A stretch of DNA of 64,000 bases, taken from Siphonodentalium dalli (lineage: Eukaryota; Mollusca; Scaphopoda; Gadilida; Siphonodentaliidae). The notes below the pieces were generated by a model. That model did no database searches, was not told where the DNA came from, and was given only the letters and a program-made list of their open reading frames with translations. This document shows, piece by piece, positions 1 through 10,621 of this stretch (its first letter is position 1; each line of letters begins with the position of its first letter). Location of the stretch: NCBI GenBank assembly GCA_032622095.1, contig CP136061.1:13037287-13101286 (forward strand), in the 5' to 3' direction. The position numbers were made by a program, and so were the translations under genes.

Positions 1-840
1 GCAAATGATGAATTGAATTTTGAAATCCAAGATGGCTGTCGGAGGCCATTTTTTTGGGCCGAATGACCCCAAAATGACTCGTTCCCATCTACATGTCTAT
101 GTTATCATCCATGACCAATTCCTAATGATCCAACCAAGGTACAACCTCTAGCCCGTGCCAAAGGATTTAGTCATGCAAAGAGTAAAATCCAAGATTGCAG
201 CTGGCGGTCATGTTTTATGGCCGAATGACCCCAAAATGACTCGATCCCATCTACAATGTCAATATTAACATCCACGACAAATTTCATGATGATCAGACAA
301 ACACTCTGGCCTGTAACCCATGCCAATAGATTGAATTTTTAAATCCAAGATGGCTGCTGGTGGCCATGTTTTTTTCCAAATGGCCCCAAAATGACTCGTT
401 CCCATCTACATGTCAATGTCAATAGCCATGACAAATGACATAACGATCCGAACAAAGGTACGACTTGTAGCCTGTGCCAAACGATTTAGTCATGCAAAGA
501 GTAAAATCGAAGATGCCTGCCAGCGGACCCCAAAATGACTCATTCCCATCTACATGTCAATGTTAACATCTATAACAAATTTCATGATGATCCGACCAAA
601 GGTACGACCTATAGCCCGCGCCAAAGGATTTAGTCAAATTCAAGATGGCTGCTGGCAGCCATGTTTTTTGGCCAAATGAGCCCAAAATGACTCGTTCCCA
701 TCTACATGTCAATGTCAACAGCCATGACAAATTTCATAATGATCCGAGCAAATGTACAACCTGTAGCCCATGCTAAATGAAATTGTTGAAGGACACGCAC
801 ACGCATGGATGACGGATACCAAGCCATGGCAATAGCTCAA
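1..840. repeat. Pearl-like tandem core repeat, about 5 units of 150-160 bp
   Basis: The phrase 'aaaatgactcgttcccatct' or a close variant recurs near positions 73, 234, 384, 533 and 686, so units are 149-161 bp long. Each unit carries 'ccaagatggctg', 'ccatctacatgtcaatg' and 'gatccgaccaaaggtac'. The array ends near 'ggacacgcacacgcatgg'. Tandem cores of about 160 bp are typical of bivalve pearl/CvA elements, which are regarded as non-autonomous Helitron relatives. The left boundary lies outside the window, and the terminal hairpin was not identified, so the class assignment is by resemblance. Confidence 0.65.
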
Positions 841-884
841 ACTTTACAAGTAAAGTTGATCTAAAAACTTGTTAATTTTATAGT

Positions 885-1050
885 AAAGTTACTTTCCAGA
901 GAAGATAAGGCCTAAACAGAATGAGGTCCCCTGAGGGTGAATTTGGTGATGCTAGCCCGCATGCTAGCCCGCTATGCGGGGTAGCATCACTAAATTCACC
1001 CTCTGGGGACCTCATTCTGCAAATGACAGACACACTATTTCAAGGCTTGG
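885..1050. mobile_element. Family B double-palindrome MITE, one terminal half
   Basis: Family B has ends that are each a palindrome: GAGGTCCCCAGAGGGTGAAT, a short loop around 'gcccgctatgcggg', then the inverse back to CTCATTCTGC. Outside lies a tail 'aaatgacagacacacta..caaggcttg'. Full copies are about 440-470 bp with one such palindrome at each end and an AT-rich middle. This copy keeps one terminal palindrome (about 919-1022) and the tail. No transposase homology is visible, so the superfamily is unknown. Confidence 0.8.
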
Positions 1051-1088
1051 AGTCGTCAATACTGTATACTGGACTATCAGGTTATCAC

Positions 1089-1882
1089 CAGGGTTGCCAA
1101 TAGGTACCGGAACCGGAACCAGGCGGTAATCAGGAATTAAATCGGTACCGGTTCTGATGTCGATTACCGATGGTTCTCGGTACTGATTGTTGATTTCTAT
1201 TAATGTACCTCTTAACGAATATAAAGGCTTAATTAAGCAGCTCAACATAACGCCAAACACAACTGCTATGGGTTAACGTGATATCATCAGCACATTCAAA
1301 CATCAAAGGCACAGTATGCCGCACTATGAAAACTTGTCACGAAATTGACAGAATGCATGCATTTTGTGGGCGGCAGTATTTTCTCTCTAAATCTATTCCA
1401 AATTTTCGAACTAGCCAACTACAACTAGGCTTACTGGAAACGACTTTGGTTTCATTGGGTGACATCATTTATGAAATTACAACATGCGAGTAATATGGCC
1501 GATTGGTGAGTTCTCTAATTAATTATCACACAAATAATATGGTGTACTGTGTATCCATACAAGCCTACAATGTTAGCCGGCCCAGTAGTCAAACATACAT
1601 GTCTACATTCGTTCCACTCTATATTCCGTCTTTTATAAAATCCTCCCTTTGCGACTCGTCGAAAACCGCCGCAGACAACAACTTAATCATAAATGTCGTT
1701 GCGATTTTTATTTTCGTTGTTTGACTAAACCTCGAACTTAAAGAATAATTGACGAAATCAAAGTTATTTGCACTATAAAAGTCCACTCAATAAGTACCGA
1801 TACCGACCCGATTTGCGGTACTGAACATCAGTACAGAACCGGTACCGAAAGGTGTGGTAACGTCGGTACTTTGGCAACCCTG
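1089..1882. mobile_element. hAT-type non-autonomous element, 794 bp, 8-bp TSD
   Basis: The element begins CAGGGTTGCCAA and ends TTGGCAACCCTG, a perfect 12-bp terminal inverted repeat. It is flanked on both sides by GTTATCAC (1081-1088 and 1883-1890), an 8-bp target duplication as hAT transposases make. Subterminal sequence is rich in 'ggtaccgg' motifs at both ends. No transposase reading frame is present, so it must be mobilised in trans. Confidence 0.9.
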
Positions 1883-1890
1883 GTTATCAC

Positions 1891-2301
1891 CATACCAAAG
1901 CACAACTGAATCATAAGATCATTGCCCAAGTTACAAGCTGAAATGTTCTTTCAGATACAAAATTCACAAATTTCCAAGTCAAACCATCGATGTATATTAT
2001 ATAGATTAAATATAGATCGATGGTCAAAAAAAGGGCTGTAGCTCTGGTAGAAATTAATGGACAAAACCTGTAGTATGTGGGTATCCTTTTCCCCAACCTG
2101 TGCTACCACCATGCCAAAGGACAACAAAATCCAATAATTAACACCCAAGTTACAAGGTGATATCTTTGGACAGACAGATGGACAGATGTATGGACGGAGC
2201 CCTCGGCTATATGCCCCGACCTCATACGGGACCGGGGTCATAATAATCAAGAAAGGTCAAAGTTTACTATGATTGTTGTACCAATAAATCAGCTTCCATC
2301 T
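1891..2301. repeat. Dispersed mollusc-type repeat ending in ACAG/ACGG-rich stretch
   Basis: Two related stretches beginning 'ccataccaaagcacaactga' (near 1890) and 'ccatgccaaaggacaacaaa' (near 2109) each contain 'aagttacaag'. They are followed by 'ggacagacagatggacagat' and a GC-richer tail 'gccccgacctcatacggg'. The organisation resembles bivalve non-autonomous elements with a core plus tetranucleotide tract. No terminal repeat was found. Confidence 0.4.
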
Positions 2302-2527
2302 CAAGCCTTGAAATATTGTGTCTGTCATTTGCAGAATGTTTGAACACTAGCGGGCTAGCATCACCAAATTCACCCTCTGGAGACCTCATTCTGCTTACAC
2401 CTCAGCAGAATGAGGTTCCCAGAGGGTGAATTTGGTGATGCTAGCCCACTATGCGGGGTAGCATCACTAAATTCACCCTCTGGGGACCTCATTCTGCTAA
2501 TGACAGACACACTATTTCAAGGCTTGT
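2302..2527. mobile_element. Family B MITE, compact copy
   Basis: Starts 'tcaagccttgaaatattgtg' and ends 'tatttcaaggcttg', so the outer tails are inverted. The two terminal palindromes are joined almost directly at 2400 ('ttacacctcagcagaatgagg'), and the usual AT-rich middle of about 240 bp is absent. Confidence 0.8.
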
Positions 2528-2569
2528 TCCATCTGAATAAACATAATTCGGAGCATCTCATCTTATAAT

Positions 2570-2786
2570 TACAGTAATGCCCTAATTAATCGACTCCCTA
2601 ACCACAGGAGAATTATGGGTAACTTTTCAGGATTTAGTCGGAAATATGGCTTGTTGCCATTCATCGGAAAGCTCTCCCCGATAGCTTTCCGATGAATGGC
2701 AACAAGCCATATTTCCGACTAAATCCTGAAAAGTTACCCATAATTCTGCTGTAGTTAAAGAGTCGATTACTTAGGGCATTACTGTA
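2570..2786. mobile_element. Family A palindromic MITE (TA-CAGTAATGCCC), intact
   Basis: Family A is a near-perfect foldback of about 217 bp. Each arm of about 105 bp reads TACAGTAATGCCCTAA, then 'cagcagaattatgggtaac', 'ggatttagtcggaaatatgg' and 'ttcatcggaaagctctc', and is mirrored by the other arm. Copies start and end with TA, which fits TA target duplication by a Tc1/mariner-type transposase; the outer CAGT also fits. This copy is complete with a loop of only a few bases at about 2677. No coding capacity. Confidence 0.88.
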
Positions 2787-2989
2787 CACTCAAAATACAA
2801 AAGTAATATTGGAAGACAATCAGAAATTAATATCCCTATGTGGGAACTGCCAGGCACTGAGTGTTTCGGACGCTGGTTTTTGTTTGACGTTGAATAGAGG
2901 GGGTAAAGCTAATTTGGCTGGGCTTGTGCCTTTGAATACCGATGATTAGATTTAGCAGCGATTGATTTCGTTCCAGGGAAATCCCTTGC

Positions 2990-3434
2990 AAGCCTGAGTT
3001 TAGTGTGCCTGTCATTTTCAGAATGAGGTCCCCAGAGGTTGAATTTAGTGACTGAATTTAGTGACTAAATCCGCCCTCTGGGGACATCAATTCTGCTTAG
3101 GCAGCATCTCCTCTGGAACGTTTATTTATTATAAAATTGCTATAGAAACTTCCTCCCATAAATTCTATATCTTTTTTAAGTTTAGTTTCTCTATATCCAC
3201 AAATTTGCAGACGAAACATTTAATAATCAAGGTTCCCAATGGGTGTACATCACAATATTCACCATTTGGGAACTTCAATCTGAGTCTATGTCTCCCATAG
3301 CAGATGAGGTCATGCAGAATGAGGTCACCAGAAGGGAAATTTGGTGATGCTAGCCCACTATGTGGATAGCTTCACTAAATTCACCCTCTGGGGACCTCAT
3401 TCTGCAAATGACAGGCACACTAAACTCAGACTTG
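2990..3434. mobile_element. Family B MITE, full-length type
   Basis: Runs from 'aagcctgagtttagtgtgcc' to 'ggcacactaaactcagactt'. It has a left palindrome near 3020-3100, an AT-rich middle containing 'gcagacgaaacatttaataa' and 'ggttcccaatgggtgtacat', and a right palindrome near 3320-3407. The left palindrome has a short duplication (GAATTTAGTGACT repeated at about 3040-3064). Confidence 0.82.
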
Positions 3435-3853
3435 ATCCCAGGGTGAATCTGTAATTGGTTTCTATCATCTATAGTTATTATGTCTCTCTGTTTCATGATA
3501 GGACGCCGGATTTTAGGCCTATCTATCATCAAACGGAATAAGCGTGTCTGTAATGCGATATATAAATGTATTGAAGACTTCCTGCATTTCCAGACGTCGT
3601 CAGATTGTCTCGCCCAATTTTATCACGGCAGACTTCTTTGATCGTAAATCACTTCATCAACGAATTCGCTTGCTTATCCTGATTTGATTTTCCTGCCTTC
3701 GGATCCAGTGTAACAAGATATCTCCCCCCCCCCCCCTTTCCAAAACCTGACTCAAACAACTTCTTCTTGGAAGAAGTTAATTTCTCGCCTTTTCATGACT
3801 ATTTATTTTAAGCAAAATAAGCAATAAAACATAAGAGGATTTTTTGTCATAGT
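3435..3853. other. Unassigned intergenic stretch
   Basis: No convincing reading frame, RNA or repeat boundary. It contains a C-run at about 3725-3736 after 'gtaacaagatatctcc'. Nothing else is recognisable. Confidence 0.6.
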
Positions 3854-4070
3854 TACAGTAATGCTCTAATTAATCGACTTCTTAACCACAGCAGAATTAT
3901 GGGTAACTTTTCAGGATTTAGTCGGAAATATGGCTTGTTGCCATTCATCGGAAAGCTCTCTGCGAGAGCTTTCCAATGAATGGCAACAAGCCATATTTCC
4001 GACTAAATCCTGAAAAGTTACCCATAATTCTGCTGTGGTTAAGAAGTTGATTAATTAGAGCATTACTGTA
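3854..4070. mobile_element. Family A MITE, intact
   Basis: Begins TACAGTAATGCTCTAA and ends 'ttagagcattactgta'. The two arms share the same CTC variant of the terminal motif, so the arms co-varied or converted each other. TA at both ends. Confidence 0.88.
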
Positions 4071-4780
4071 GTTATGTATAGCCTCGTCACAATTCAAAAA
4101 GTCAAAATTGACTTGAAAATAAATTATCCTCAAAAATATTTTTCTTGGTATATCAGGCTACACTAATGCATATGAAGTGAAAATAATTTTGTTCATGGGT
4201 GGGGGTGGGGGATATCCAGGGTGGGACGACGACGTGGTATACCTGTAATATGGTCATTAACAGATAATTTAAGTCTGCCAGGTTTATATAGGATATCATG
4301 TCAGTAACTTACAGGGCTCACCAACATCATAGCATTACAACAACATACAGGACCCAACTGTGGGGTTGTGTCACTAAATTCTCATTCTAAAGTCACCTCA
4401 TTCTGCAAATGACACGCTATTTCAAGCATTGGCAGTTGCGTATTTTCCTACATTGGTTAATAAAACTCACCAAAGCGTCAGCTTGCGGAGCATCCCGGAA
4501 AATATCACCTCGAGAAATCTGAAATAAAGAAAGAACTGTTATAATATAATATTATTATTACACTCCTAAGCACGATTTCCATTAAAAATGCTGTTAATTA
4601 AAAACGGTAATGTCATTTGTGAATTATGTCATTTTTCCTGACGTCATTGACATTACACACTAACTGATCTAGACTGAATTTTCGATGTTTGATATTTCTC
4701 GATATCTGGACTTTCAATCATTAATTCTGTGTGTTTTAGTCATAGTTGGCGAACCAAATTGAAGCAGAAGTGTAATGAAT
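4071..4780. other. Unassigned stretch with a degraded family B end
   Basis: A worn family B terminus lies at about 4362-4440 ('gtcactaaattctcattcta', then 'ctcattctgcaaatgaca'). The rest, including a G-rich spot at 4199-4212 and AT-rich DNA at 4540-4780, shows no gene. Confidence 0.5.
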
Positions 4781-4917
4781 AGAGTAATCAATTAGTTCCG
4801 AGAATTACTTTAAATAATTCACTCGAGGCGAGTGACGTTTAGGTAATGCGCACTCGTTTCTTACCGACATCTCTCGAGAATTATTTAATGTAATTCTCGG
4901 AACCAATTGATTACTCT
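4781..4917. repeat. Foldback hairpin of 137 bp
   Basis: AGAGTAATCAATTAGTTCCG at the left pairs with the inverse 'cggaaccaattgattactct' at the right. The stem continues through GAGAATTAC and AAATAATTC toward a loop near 4830-4870. It is not a member of families A-E, and no second copy was seen. It may be a solitary foldback MITE. Confidence 0.65.
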
Positions 4918-4965
4918 CTATATAATAATAATAATAATAATAATGTAATAATAATGTAATAATAT
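4918..4965. repeat. ATA/TAA microsatellite
   Basis: Seven or more consecutive 'ata'/'taa' triplets at 4921-4945, followed by interrupted TAA units to about 4965. Confidence 0.7.
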
Positions 4966-5047
4966 GCAGCAACCAGTATATCTGACTAGTGTTGCCATGA
5001 TTATTCAATTATTTGACTAACCTTCAACAGGTGCGATAGTCGACGGC

Positions 5048-5507
5048 AAGCCTGAAAATAAGGTGCCTGTCATTTGCAAAATGAGGTCCCCAGAGGGTGA
5101 CTTCAGTGATGCTATCCCACATAGCAGGCTATCATCACTGAATTCACCCACTGGGGCCCTCATTCTGCTTAAGCCTCATCTTCCCTGGAAAGTTTCTTTA
5201 TTATCAAATTTCTACAGAAACTTCTTCATATAGATTCTATTTATTTTTTAGTTTTTTAGTTTCTCTATATCCCCAAATTGGCAGACGACACATTGCATAA
5301 TCGAGGTTCACAATGTGTGTACATCACAATATTCACCATTTGGGAACTTCAATCTGAGCCTATGTCTCCCATAGCAGATGAGGCCATGCAGAATGAGGTC
5401 CCCAGAGGGTGAATTTGGTGATGCTATCCTGCTGCATGGAATAGCACCAATAACTTCATCCTCTGGGAACCTCATTCTGTAAATGACAGGCACACTAAAC
5501 TCAGGCT
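5048..5507. mobile_element. Family B MITE, full-length type
   Basis: From 'aagcctgaaaataaggtgcc' to 'ggcacactaaactcaggct'. Left palindrome at about 5081-5168, right palindrome at about 5393-5477. The middle holds 'gcagacgacacattgcataa' and 'ctcccatagcagatgaggcc'. Confidence 0.83.
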
Positions 5508-5620
5508 ATTATTCACTTGGAGGGGTGTTCAGGTAATAAAAGCAGACGACAGACAGAAAAAAAGGCAGACAGACGGCAATGTCCTGATAGTGTTCGAACA
5601 TTCTGACTCCATAGAGAAAC
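5508..5620. mobile_element. Family D (TTAA) element, interior fragment with one minisatellite unit
   Basis: 'ttggaggggtgttcaggtaa' followed by 'taaaagcagacgacagacag' is family D interior, shared with about 36110, 40310 and 43805. It runs into 'aatgtcctgatagtgttcga', a single copy of the unit amplified at 7465-8190, then 'ttctgactccatagagaaac' just before a family A insertion. The same arrangement recurs at 8165-8219. Confidence 0.6.
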
Positions 5621-5668
5621 TACAGTAAAATGCCCTAAATAATCGACTCCTTAACCGCAGCATAATTG
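5621..5668. mobile_element. Family A MITE, left-end stub
   Basis: TACAGTAAAATGCCCTAAAT, then 'aatcgactccttaaccgcag', stopping after 'cataatt'. The rest of the element is missing. It sits at the same relative site as the family A copy at 8218, so that insertion predates duplication of its host sequence. Confidence 0.75.
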
Positions 5669-6078
5669 ATTCATATTCATGTAATATGATATTATGATTT
5701 ATGAATATAGTCAAAATGTCAGACATTTTGTAGTTTAATTTATCCAATTAATTCTTATAAAGTGGTACGCAACAATTTGAAGGCATTGTCGCACTTAATT
5801 TTGTTGAAAAGATCGGCAATAATAAAACGTAGAGTAGAACAATGTGCAATGTGTGTTCAGCTTACTCGTAAACAAATGCACACGATTGGTGATAACCTCG
5901 TAAAAGCTGTGCATATGTATGATATATACAGTAGATAATTAATGTTTGGCAGTTCATAATACACTATGACATACATATGAATTACAGTATGTGTATGATA
6001 TATACAGTAGATAATCGTATGCGCGCTCCCCCTGTTGGCGTATCACTAACGCGGTGAGTCCTATTGATTCATATTCAT
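5665..6078. mobile_element. Insertion of about 382 bp flanked by 16-bp direct repeats
   Basis: ATTGATTCATATTCAT occurs at 5665-5680 and exactly again at 6063-6078. The related family D copy near 36335 has this site uninterrupted ('gattcataataattggtgg'), which supports an insertion with a long target duplication, as retroposons make. The insert is AT-rich with 'gtatgatatatacagtagat' repeated at about 5915 and 5990. It ends in a GC-rich 'gcgcgctccccctgttggcg'. No open frame or poly-A was found, so the class is uncertain. Confidence 0.55.
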
Positions 6079-6271
6079 TGGTGGTAAATGTTCAGATTAT
6101 AAGTTCAACAAACAATTTAACCTATGGTCGTTTGTTGAACTTATTATCTGAACATTTCCTAAGGAAACTGCTTGTCAATGAGTATTTAGTATAGAAAGGA
6201 TTAAACTTATTATCTGAACATTTCCTAAGGAAACTGCTCGTCGATGAGTATTTAGTATAGAAAGGTTAACA
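6079..6271. mobile_element. Family D right end, duplicated terminal segment
   Basis: Hairpin 'ttcagattataagttcaaca' / 'tgttgaacttattatctgaa' at 6091-6150, then two tandem copies of 'ttattatctgaacatttcct' through 'gagtatttagtatagaaagg' (about 6136-6205 and 6206-6271). This is an early version of the terminal amplification seen at 40483-40907. It leads directly into TTAACATTCTG. Confidence 0.65.
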
Positions 6272-6660
6272 TTCTGGTAGAATGTATTAATATCTCATTC
6301 CTGCCTGACCCCTGACTCCTTCATAATTTATTAATAACTAATTCCTGCCTGACCCCTTACCCCTTTATAATTTATTAATAGCTCATTCCTGCCTGACTCC
6401 TGACCTCTTCAGAATTTATTTTTTCCTCTACATTATTTGACTTTTATTTATTGCCGAGACAAACCTTATTATTCTTCTTCTATGACATGAACGACTTTAA
6501 TTTATATGTACACGATACTGTTTATCGCCGAGACAAACCTTATTATGGAATGTACGTCAAAGAGATAATTGAATAAGAGAGAAAGCGTAAGTCTGGTAAA
6601 CCCATTTTATCGTCGCAAATTTGATTGTATGTTACATACCACTATCACAATTCAATCGTG
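6268..6660. mobile_element. Family F (TTAACATTCTG) element, short-array copy
   Basis: Begins TTAACATTCTGGTAGAATGT. It then has about three 43-46 bp units containing 'attcctgcctgacccct' and 'taatttattaata' (6290-6420), then a unique body including two 'gccgagacaaaccttatta' segments (6454, 6527). It ends at 'gtatgttacataccactatc'. The same body lies inverted at 31545-31830, where the arrays are much longer. Confidence 0.65.
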
Positions 6661-6694
6661 CGTTCAATCCCTCAGGAGGTGACACGATTGTACG

Positions 6695-6951
6695 AATACT
6701 ACCAGTGTCCATTTGTGGCCACATCAAATACGTTTGATACGACTGCTAATACACTCCGACTGTCCAAATGTAGCCATATCAAATACGGTTCATAAGATTC
6801 TACTATTGGATACATAGACTGTCCGATTGTAGCCACATTATGTATGGTTCATAAGATTCTATGTATAGGTTATAACCTGCTTGGGTGTCTGTACAAGAAT
6901 TATGATAGCATCCCGGTCTGTATTACTTGTATAGATACCCAAGTGGGTTAT
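6695..6951. repeat. Triplicated 65-bp segment and adjacent hairpin
   Basis: Three diverged copies of 'gactgtccgattgtagccac' with 'atacggttcataagattcta' (about 6700, 6765, 6825). Directly after, 6871-6951 folds into a hairpin: 'tataacctgcttgggtgtct' pairs with 'agatacccaagtgggttat'. Confidence 0.55.
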
Positions 6952-7000
6952 GACATATTTATAAACCATTCACACCCCAAGGCAAACTGAAATGATTACA

Positions 7001-7217
7001 TACAGTAATGTCCTAATTAATTGACTGCTTAACCACAGCAGAATTATGGGTAACTTTTCAGGATTTAGTCGGAAATATGTCTTGTTGCCATTCATCGGAA
7101 AGCTCTCGAGGAGAGCTTTCAGCAGAATGGCAACAAGCCATATTTCCGACTAAATCCTGAAAAGTTACCCATAATTCTGCTGTTGTTAAGCAGTCGATTA
7201 ATTAGGGCATTACTGTA
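7001..7217. mobile_element. Family A MITE, intact
   Basis: TACAGTAATGTCCTAATTAA to 'ttaattagggcattactgta'. The loop at about 7107-7112 is 'cgagga'. One arm has a small change ('cagcagaatggc' for 'cgatgaatggc'). Confidence 0.88.
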
Positions 7218-7464
7218 TCAATTACCATTCAATCAAATAATAATTGAGTGTTAAATTGTGTGGTGCTATATATTCCTACAGCACAAGTCAAATGGTTGTC
7301 GACCATGCATGGCAGCACTTGCATGTGGTTATACTTATCAGCACCGAGAACCATTTGTCTCAGAATTTAAAGTATTGTTTATACAGATTCCTCCTTGTGA
7401 CAATAAACTATTTCAGATGCAAAAATGTTATTTTCATAATGGATTTATCGTTCAGAACCCTGAT

Positions 7465-8190
7465 GTCCTGATAGTGTTCAATGTCCTGATAGTGTTCAAT
7501 GTCCTGATAGTGTTCAATGTCCTGATAGTGTTCGATAGTGTTCAATGCCCTGATAGTGTTCGATAGTGTTCAATGTCCTGATAGTGTTCGCTAGTGTTCA
7601 ATGTCCCGATAGTGTTCAATGTCCTGATAGTGTTCAATAGTGTTCAGTGTCCTGATAGTGTTCGATAGTGTTCAATGTCAGGATAGTGTTCGATAGTGTT
7701 CAATGTCCTGATATTGTTCGATAGTGTTCAATGTCCTGATATTGTTCAATGTCCTGATATTGCTTGATAGTGTTCAATGTCCTGATAGTGATCAATGGTG
7801 TCCAATGTCCTGATAGTGTTCAATGGCGTTCAATGTCCTGATAGTGTTCGATAGTGTTCAATGTCCTGATAGTGTTCAATGCCCTGATAGTGTTCAACGT
7901 CCCGATAGTGTTCAATGTCCCGATAGTGTTCAATGTCCCGATAGTGTTCAATGTCCCGATAGTGTTCAATGTCCCGATAGTGTTCACTGTCCTGATAGTG
8001 TTCAATATCCTGATAGTGTTCAATGTCCTGATAGTGTTCAATGTCCTGATAGTGTTCAATGTCCTGATAGTGTTCAATGTCCTGATAGTGTTCAATGTCC
8101 TGATAGTGTTCAATGTCCTGATAGTGTTCAATCTCCTGATAGTGTTCAATGTCTGATAGTGTTCAATGTCCTGATAGTGTTCGATTATTC
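7465..8190. repeat. 18-bp minisatellite, about 35 units
   Basis: Unit 'tgtcctgatagtgttcaa' (18 bp). A longer variant of about 28 bp has an extra 'tcgatagtgt'. Because 18 is a multiple of three, several frames stay open through the array (repeated FNVLIV, QCPDSV and LNTIRT) and look like proteins, but they are artefacts of the repeat. A single progenitor-like unit is at 5578-5600, in the same context. Confidence 0.9.
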
Positions 8191-8217
8191 TGACTCCGTT
8201 CTGACTCCGTGGAGAAC

Positions 8218-8391
8218 TACAGTAATGCCCTAAATAATTGACTCCTTACTCCTTAACCACAGCAGAATTATGGGTAATTTTTCAGGATTTAGTCGGAAAT
8301 ATGGCCTGTTGCCATATTTCAGACTAAATCCTGAAAAATTACCCATAATTCTGCTGTGGTTAAGGAGTCGCTTATTTATGGCATTACTGTA
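8218..8391. mobile_element. Family A MITE, internally deleted (174 bp)
   Basis: TACAGTAATGCCCTAAATAA to 'ggcattactgta'. The tip of the hairpin, including 'ttcatcggaaagctctc', is missing on both arms, leaving 'ggcctgttgccatatttcag' at the centre. One arm has 'ccttactcctt' partly duplicated. Confidence 0.82.
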
Positions 8392-9536
8392 TTTCACATT
8401 ACAGGAAGTTTGTGTGTTGAAATATCACTGGCATTCATGAAATAAGACTAAAACAAATGTGTATATTGCCTGAATTTTCCGTATACATGTATGTAAACAG
8501 ACTATAGGATATTCTCAATGTTATTACTGCAAAATGATTATTGTGGATTATACATTCAAACAAATGTAGATTTCATTCAGTTAACTTCCAGTCACCCCAC
8601 CCCAACCCAACAAACCAACAATTATAGAGTCAAAAATGCTGTGCCCCATGCAACGCCCCCCCCCCCCCCCCCCCCCCCCCCTACTAATGGTATGATCCGT
8701 GTTTTAACCCGAGAGAATTTCACACCTTCTGGTGTGGTCGCGGGAGAGTTGAACCAGGAATAAATTGGTTACAAGCTGATTTTGGTGTCATTTGACGTGG
8801 AAAAACACCAGGAACAACATATCCAAAATCCACTCATTGGAAAATTCAGGATCCAAGATGGCGTCTACAATGGCTACTGGTATCGGAAAATGTTGAATTT
8901 CTGCAGTAAATGCTCCAATAAATAATAAATTGAATATACACAAACAGTGCTTAGTTGTAAAGCATATCTGTATAATGTATGTCCCAAAATGGCTGCAGAG
9001 TGTAATAGAAACGTTTTTATCAGAGATGTCCGAATTCTCTCTGATGTATCTTACAAGAGAGCAAGCGAAAGCAGGGTCTTGTGCAAAGGTTAAATCTGGA
9101 CTTATGGGCACCCAGAAACTGAAAAGTAACGCAGTTTTACCTGTACCGTTTATCTTGAATCGTGTGATATATGTGTAATTAAACGGTTAAATGGGATTTA
9201 GTAGGGATGTATTGATTATGTGACCTTTTCTAGAAGCAGAAATATTTGTATTCAGAGCTGTCTTGTGAATGAGACCGATCATCATTTATTTTGATATATA
9301 CAGCATCGATAAAACCTTTCAAAACTCACTGCTATAGAACAGTATGAGAGATATTCATATAGTACTGGGTCAAATGTGTAGATGTGCTATTTGGATATAG
9401 GCATACTGGTACGATATGAGAGAAGTCACTTAAATTCTCCCTGGGACAAAGCTAGGGAGAAGTTTACTGTAAACAGGGAGAAGAAGTACCAATGGCTGAA
9501 GTACAATTTACACCCCCGACATCACACTTCTATGAT
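8392..9536. other. Unassigned intergenic stretch with 26-bp C-run
   Basis: An uninterrupted run of 26 C lies at 8656-8681. The frames here (8518-8763 plus, 8788-9111 minus, 8930-9178 plus) lack recognisable domains. 'ccaagatggcgtc' and 'aaaatggctgcagag' near 8853 and 8983 resemble pearl-type cores, so this may be a degraded element. No gene is supported. Confidence 0.5.
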
Positions 9537-9920
9537 TTAACCCTTTACCCAACAAACCGGCCAAAACCGGCCAAATAAAGCTTCAACAGCCTAAAATATC
9601 TTCGGTCTGTCTCAATAGAACCATACAAATATGGATATCATTGGAACCGGCTCCTTGACCACATTGTGATAGTTACAGTTATGCCCTGTGCCAATGCATT
9701 CTCTTATATATGCGAGTCGACCATAGGTCGCCTCGCATATATAAGAGAATGCATTGGCCTTTTTTTAACACTTTTTACCATTTTTTCTTACATTCTTTAA
9801 CAATTTTATAATTTTTAATGTGTTAAACCAATGCATTCTCTTATATATGCGAGGCGACCTATGGTCGACTCGCATATATAAGAGAATGCATTGGCACAGG
9901 GCCGTTGGGTAAAGGGTTAA
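9537..9920. mobile_element. Family C TTAA MITE (TTAACCCTTTACCCAACA)
   Basis: Family C starts TTAACCCTTTACCCAACA and ends 'ttgggtaaagggttaa'. The TTAA at both ends matches piggyBac target choice, and the CCCTTT start fits that superfamily. Inside each end is a 69-bp palindromic core, GCCAATGCATTCTC..GAGAATGCATTGGC, around 'gcgagtcgaccataggtcgc'. The middle is AT-rich ('acactttttaccattttttc'). The left side also has 'cggccaaaaccggcc' and 'cttcggtctgtctcaataga'. This copy has the long arm on the left only. Confidence 0.85.
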
Positions 9921-10621
9921 TAAGTATTATGCAGCACAAGAGCCCAAGTATAAAACTATTATAGTGAGTAAGAACACCATTATAATAAGCAAATACCTTA
10001 CTCCTATTTAAATTCGTGCAGTACTATTTTTTTGCGCACCTGTCTGTGAGCGAATTTAAACTGAGCGAAAAATAGTACGACTCTTCAGTTTATACCAAAC
10101 CACAGGAAAACAAAAAGACGACAGGTAAATGTTGATGAGTTACGTATACATGTATATACATTACGGAAGGTTGGACCGAATATCAGGCTTGTATGACTAT
10201 AATTTACATGTGGGCAACCAACGGCAAAACCATTATTAATATGTATGACATAATTATATAGCAACAAATCATGGTAACATCATTGAAGTTGAAATACTTG
10301 TAAGAAATACACATATTACAGACTGAAGATGCATAAAAGCATGTCCCCCATTCACTACGCTGGCACTACACCATGACCAAACAGTCTGAGTTAGTTATGT
10401 CAACACAGTCAATAGCCAAGTTTGATGTAAGTTTTCTATAATACGCAGTTGTGGTTTTAATTCTTTGGAGTTCATTTCAATTATGTTTATAACAATTTCC
10501 AAATCAGAATAATTATTTGGAGCATATAAACACCCGCCTTCACAACACATTGATGATTCAGTTATGTTAAATTATACACAAAATAAAATCATCTTGATGG
10601 TGTTTAATATGCACAAGTATC
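9921..10621. other. Unassigned intergenic stretch
   Basis: A weak inverted repeat at about 10009-10082 ('tatttaaattcgtgcagtac' against 'agcgaatttaaactgagcga') may be an old foldback. No reading frame of interest and no RNA gene seen. Confidence 0.5.

Noticed and set aside
7820-8233. Overlapping frames on both strands in the 18-bp array
   Set aside because: An 18-bp unit is open in several frames at once, which shows that openness comes from the repeat. No start context or other coding evidence.
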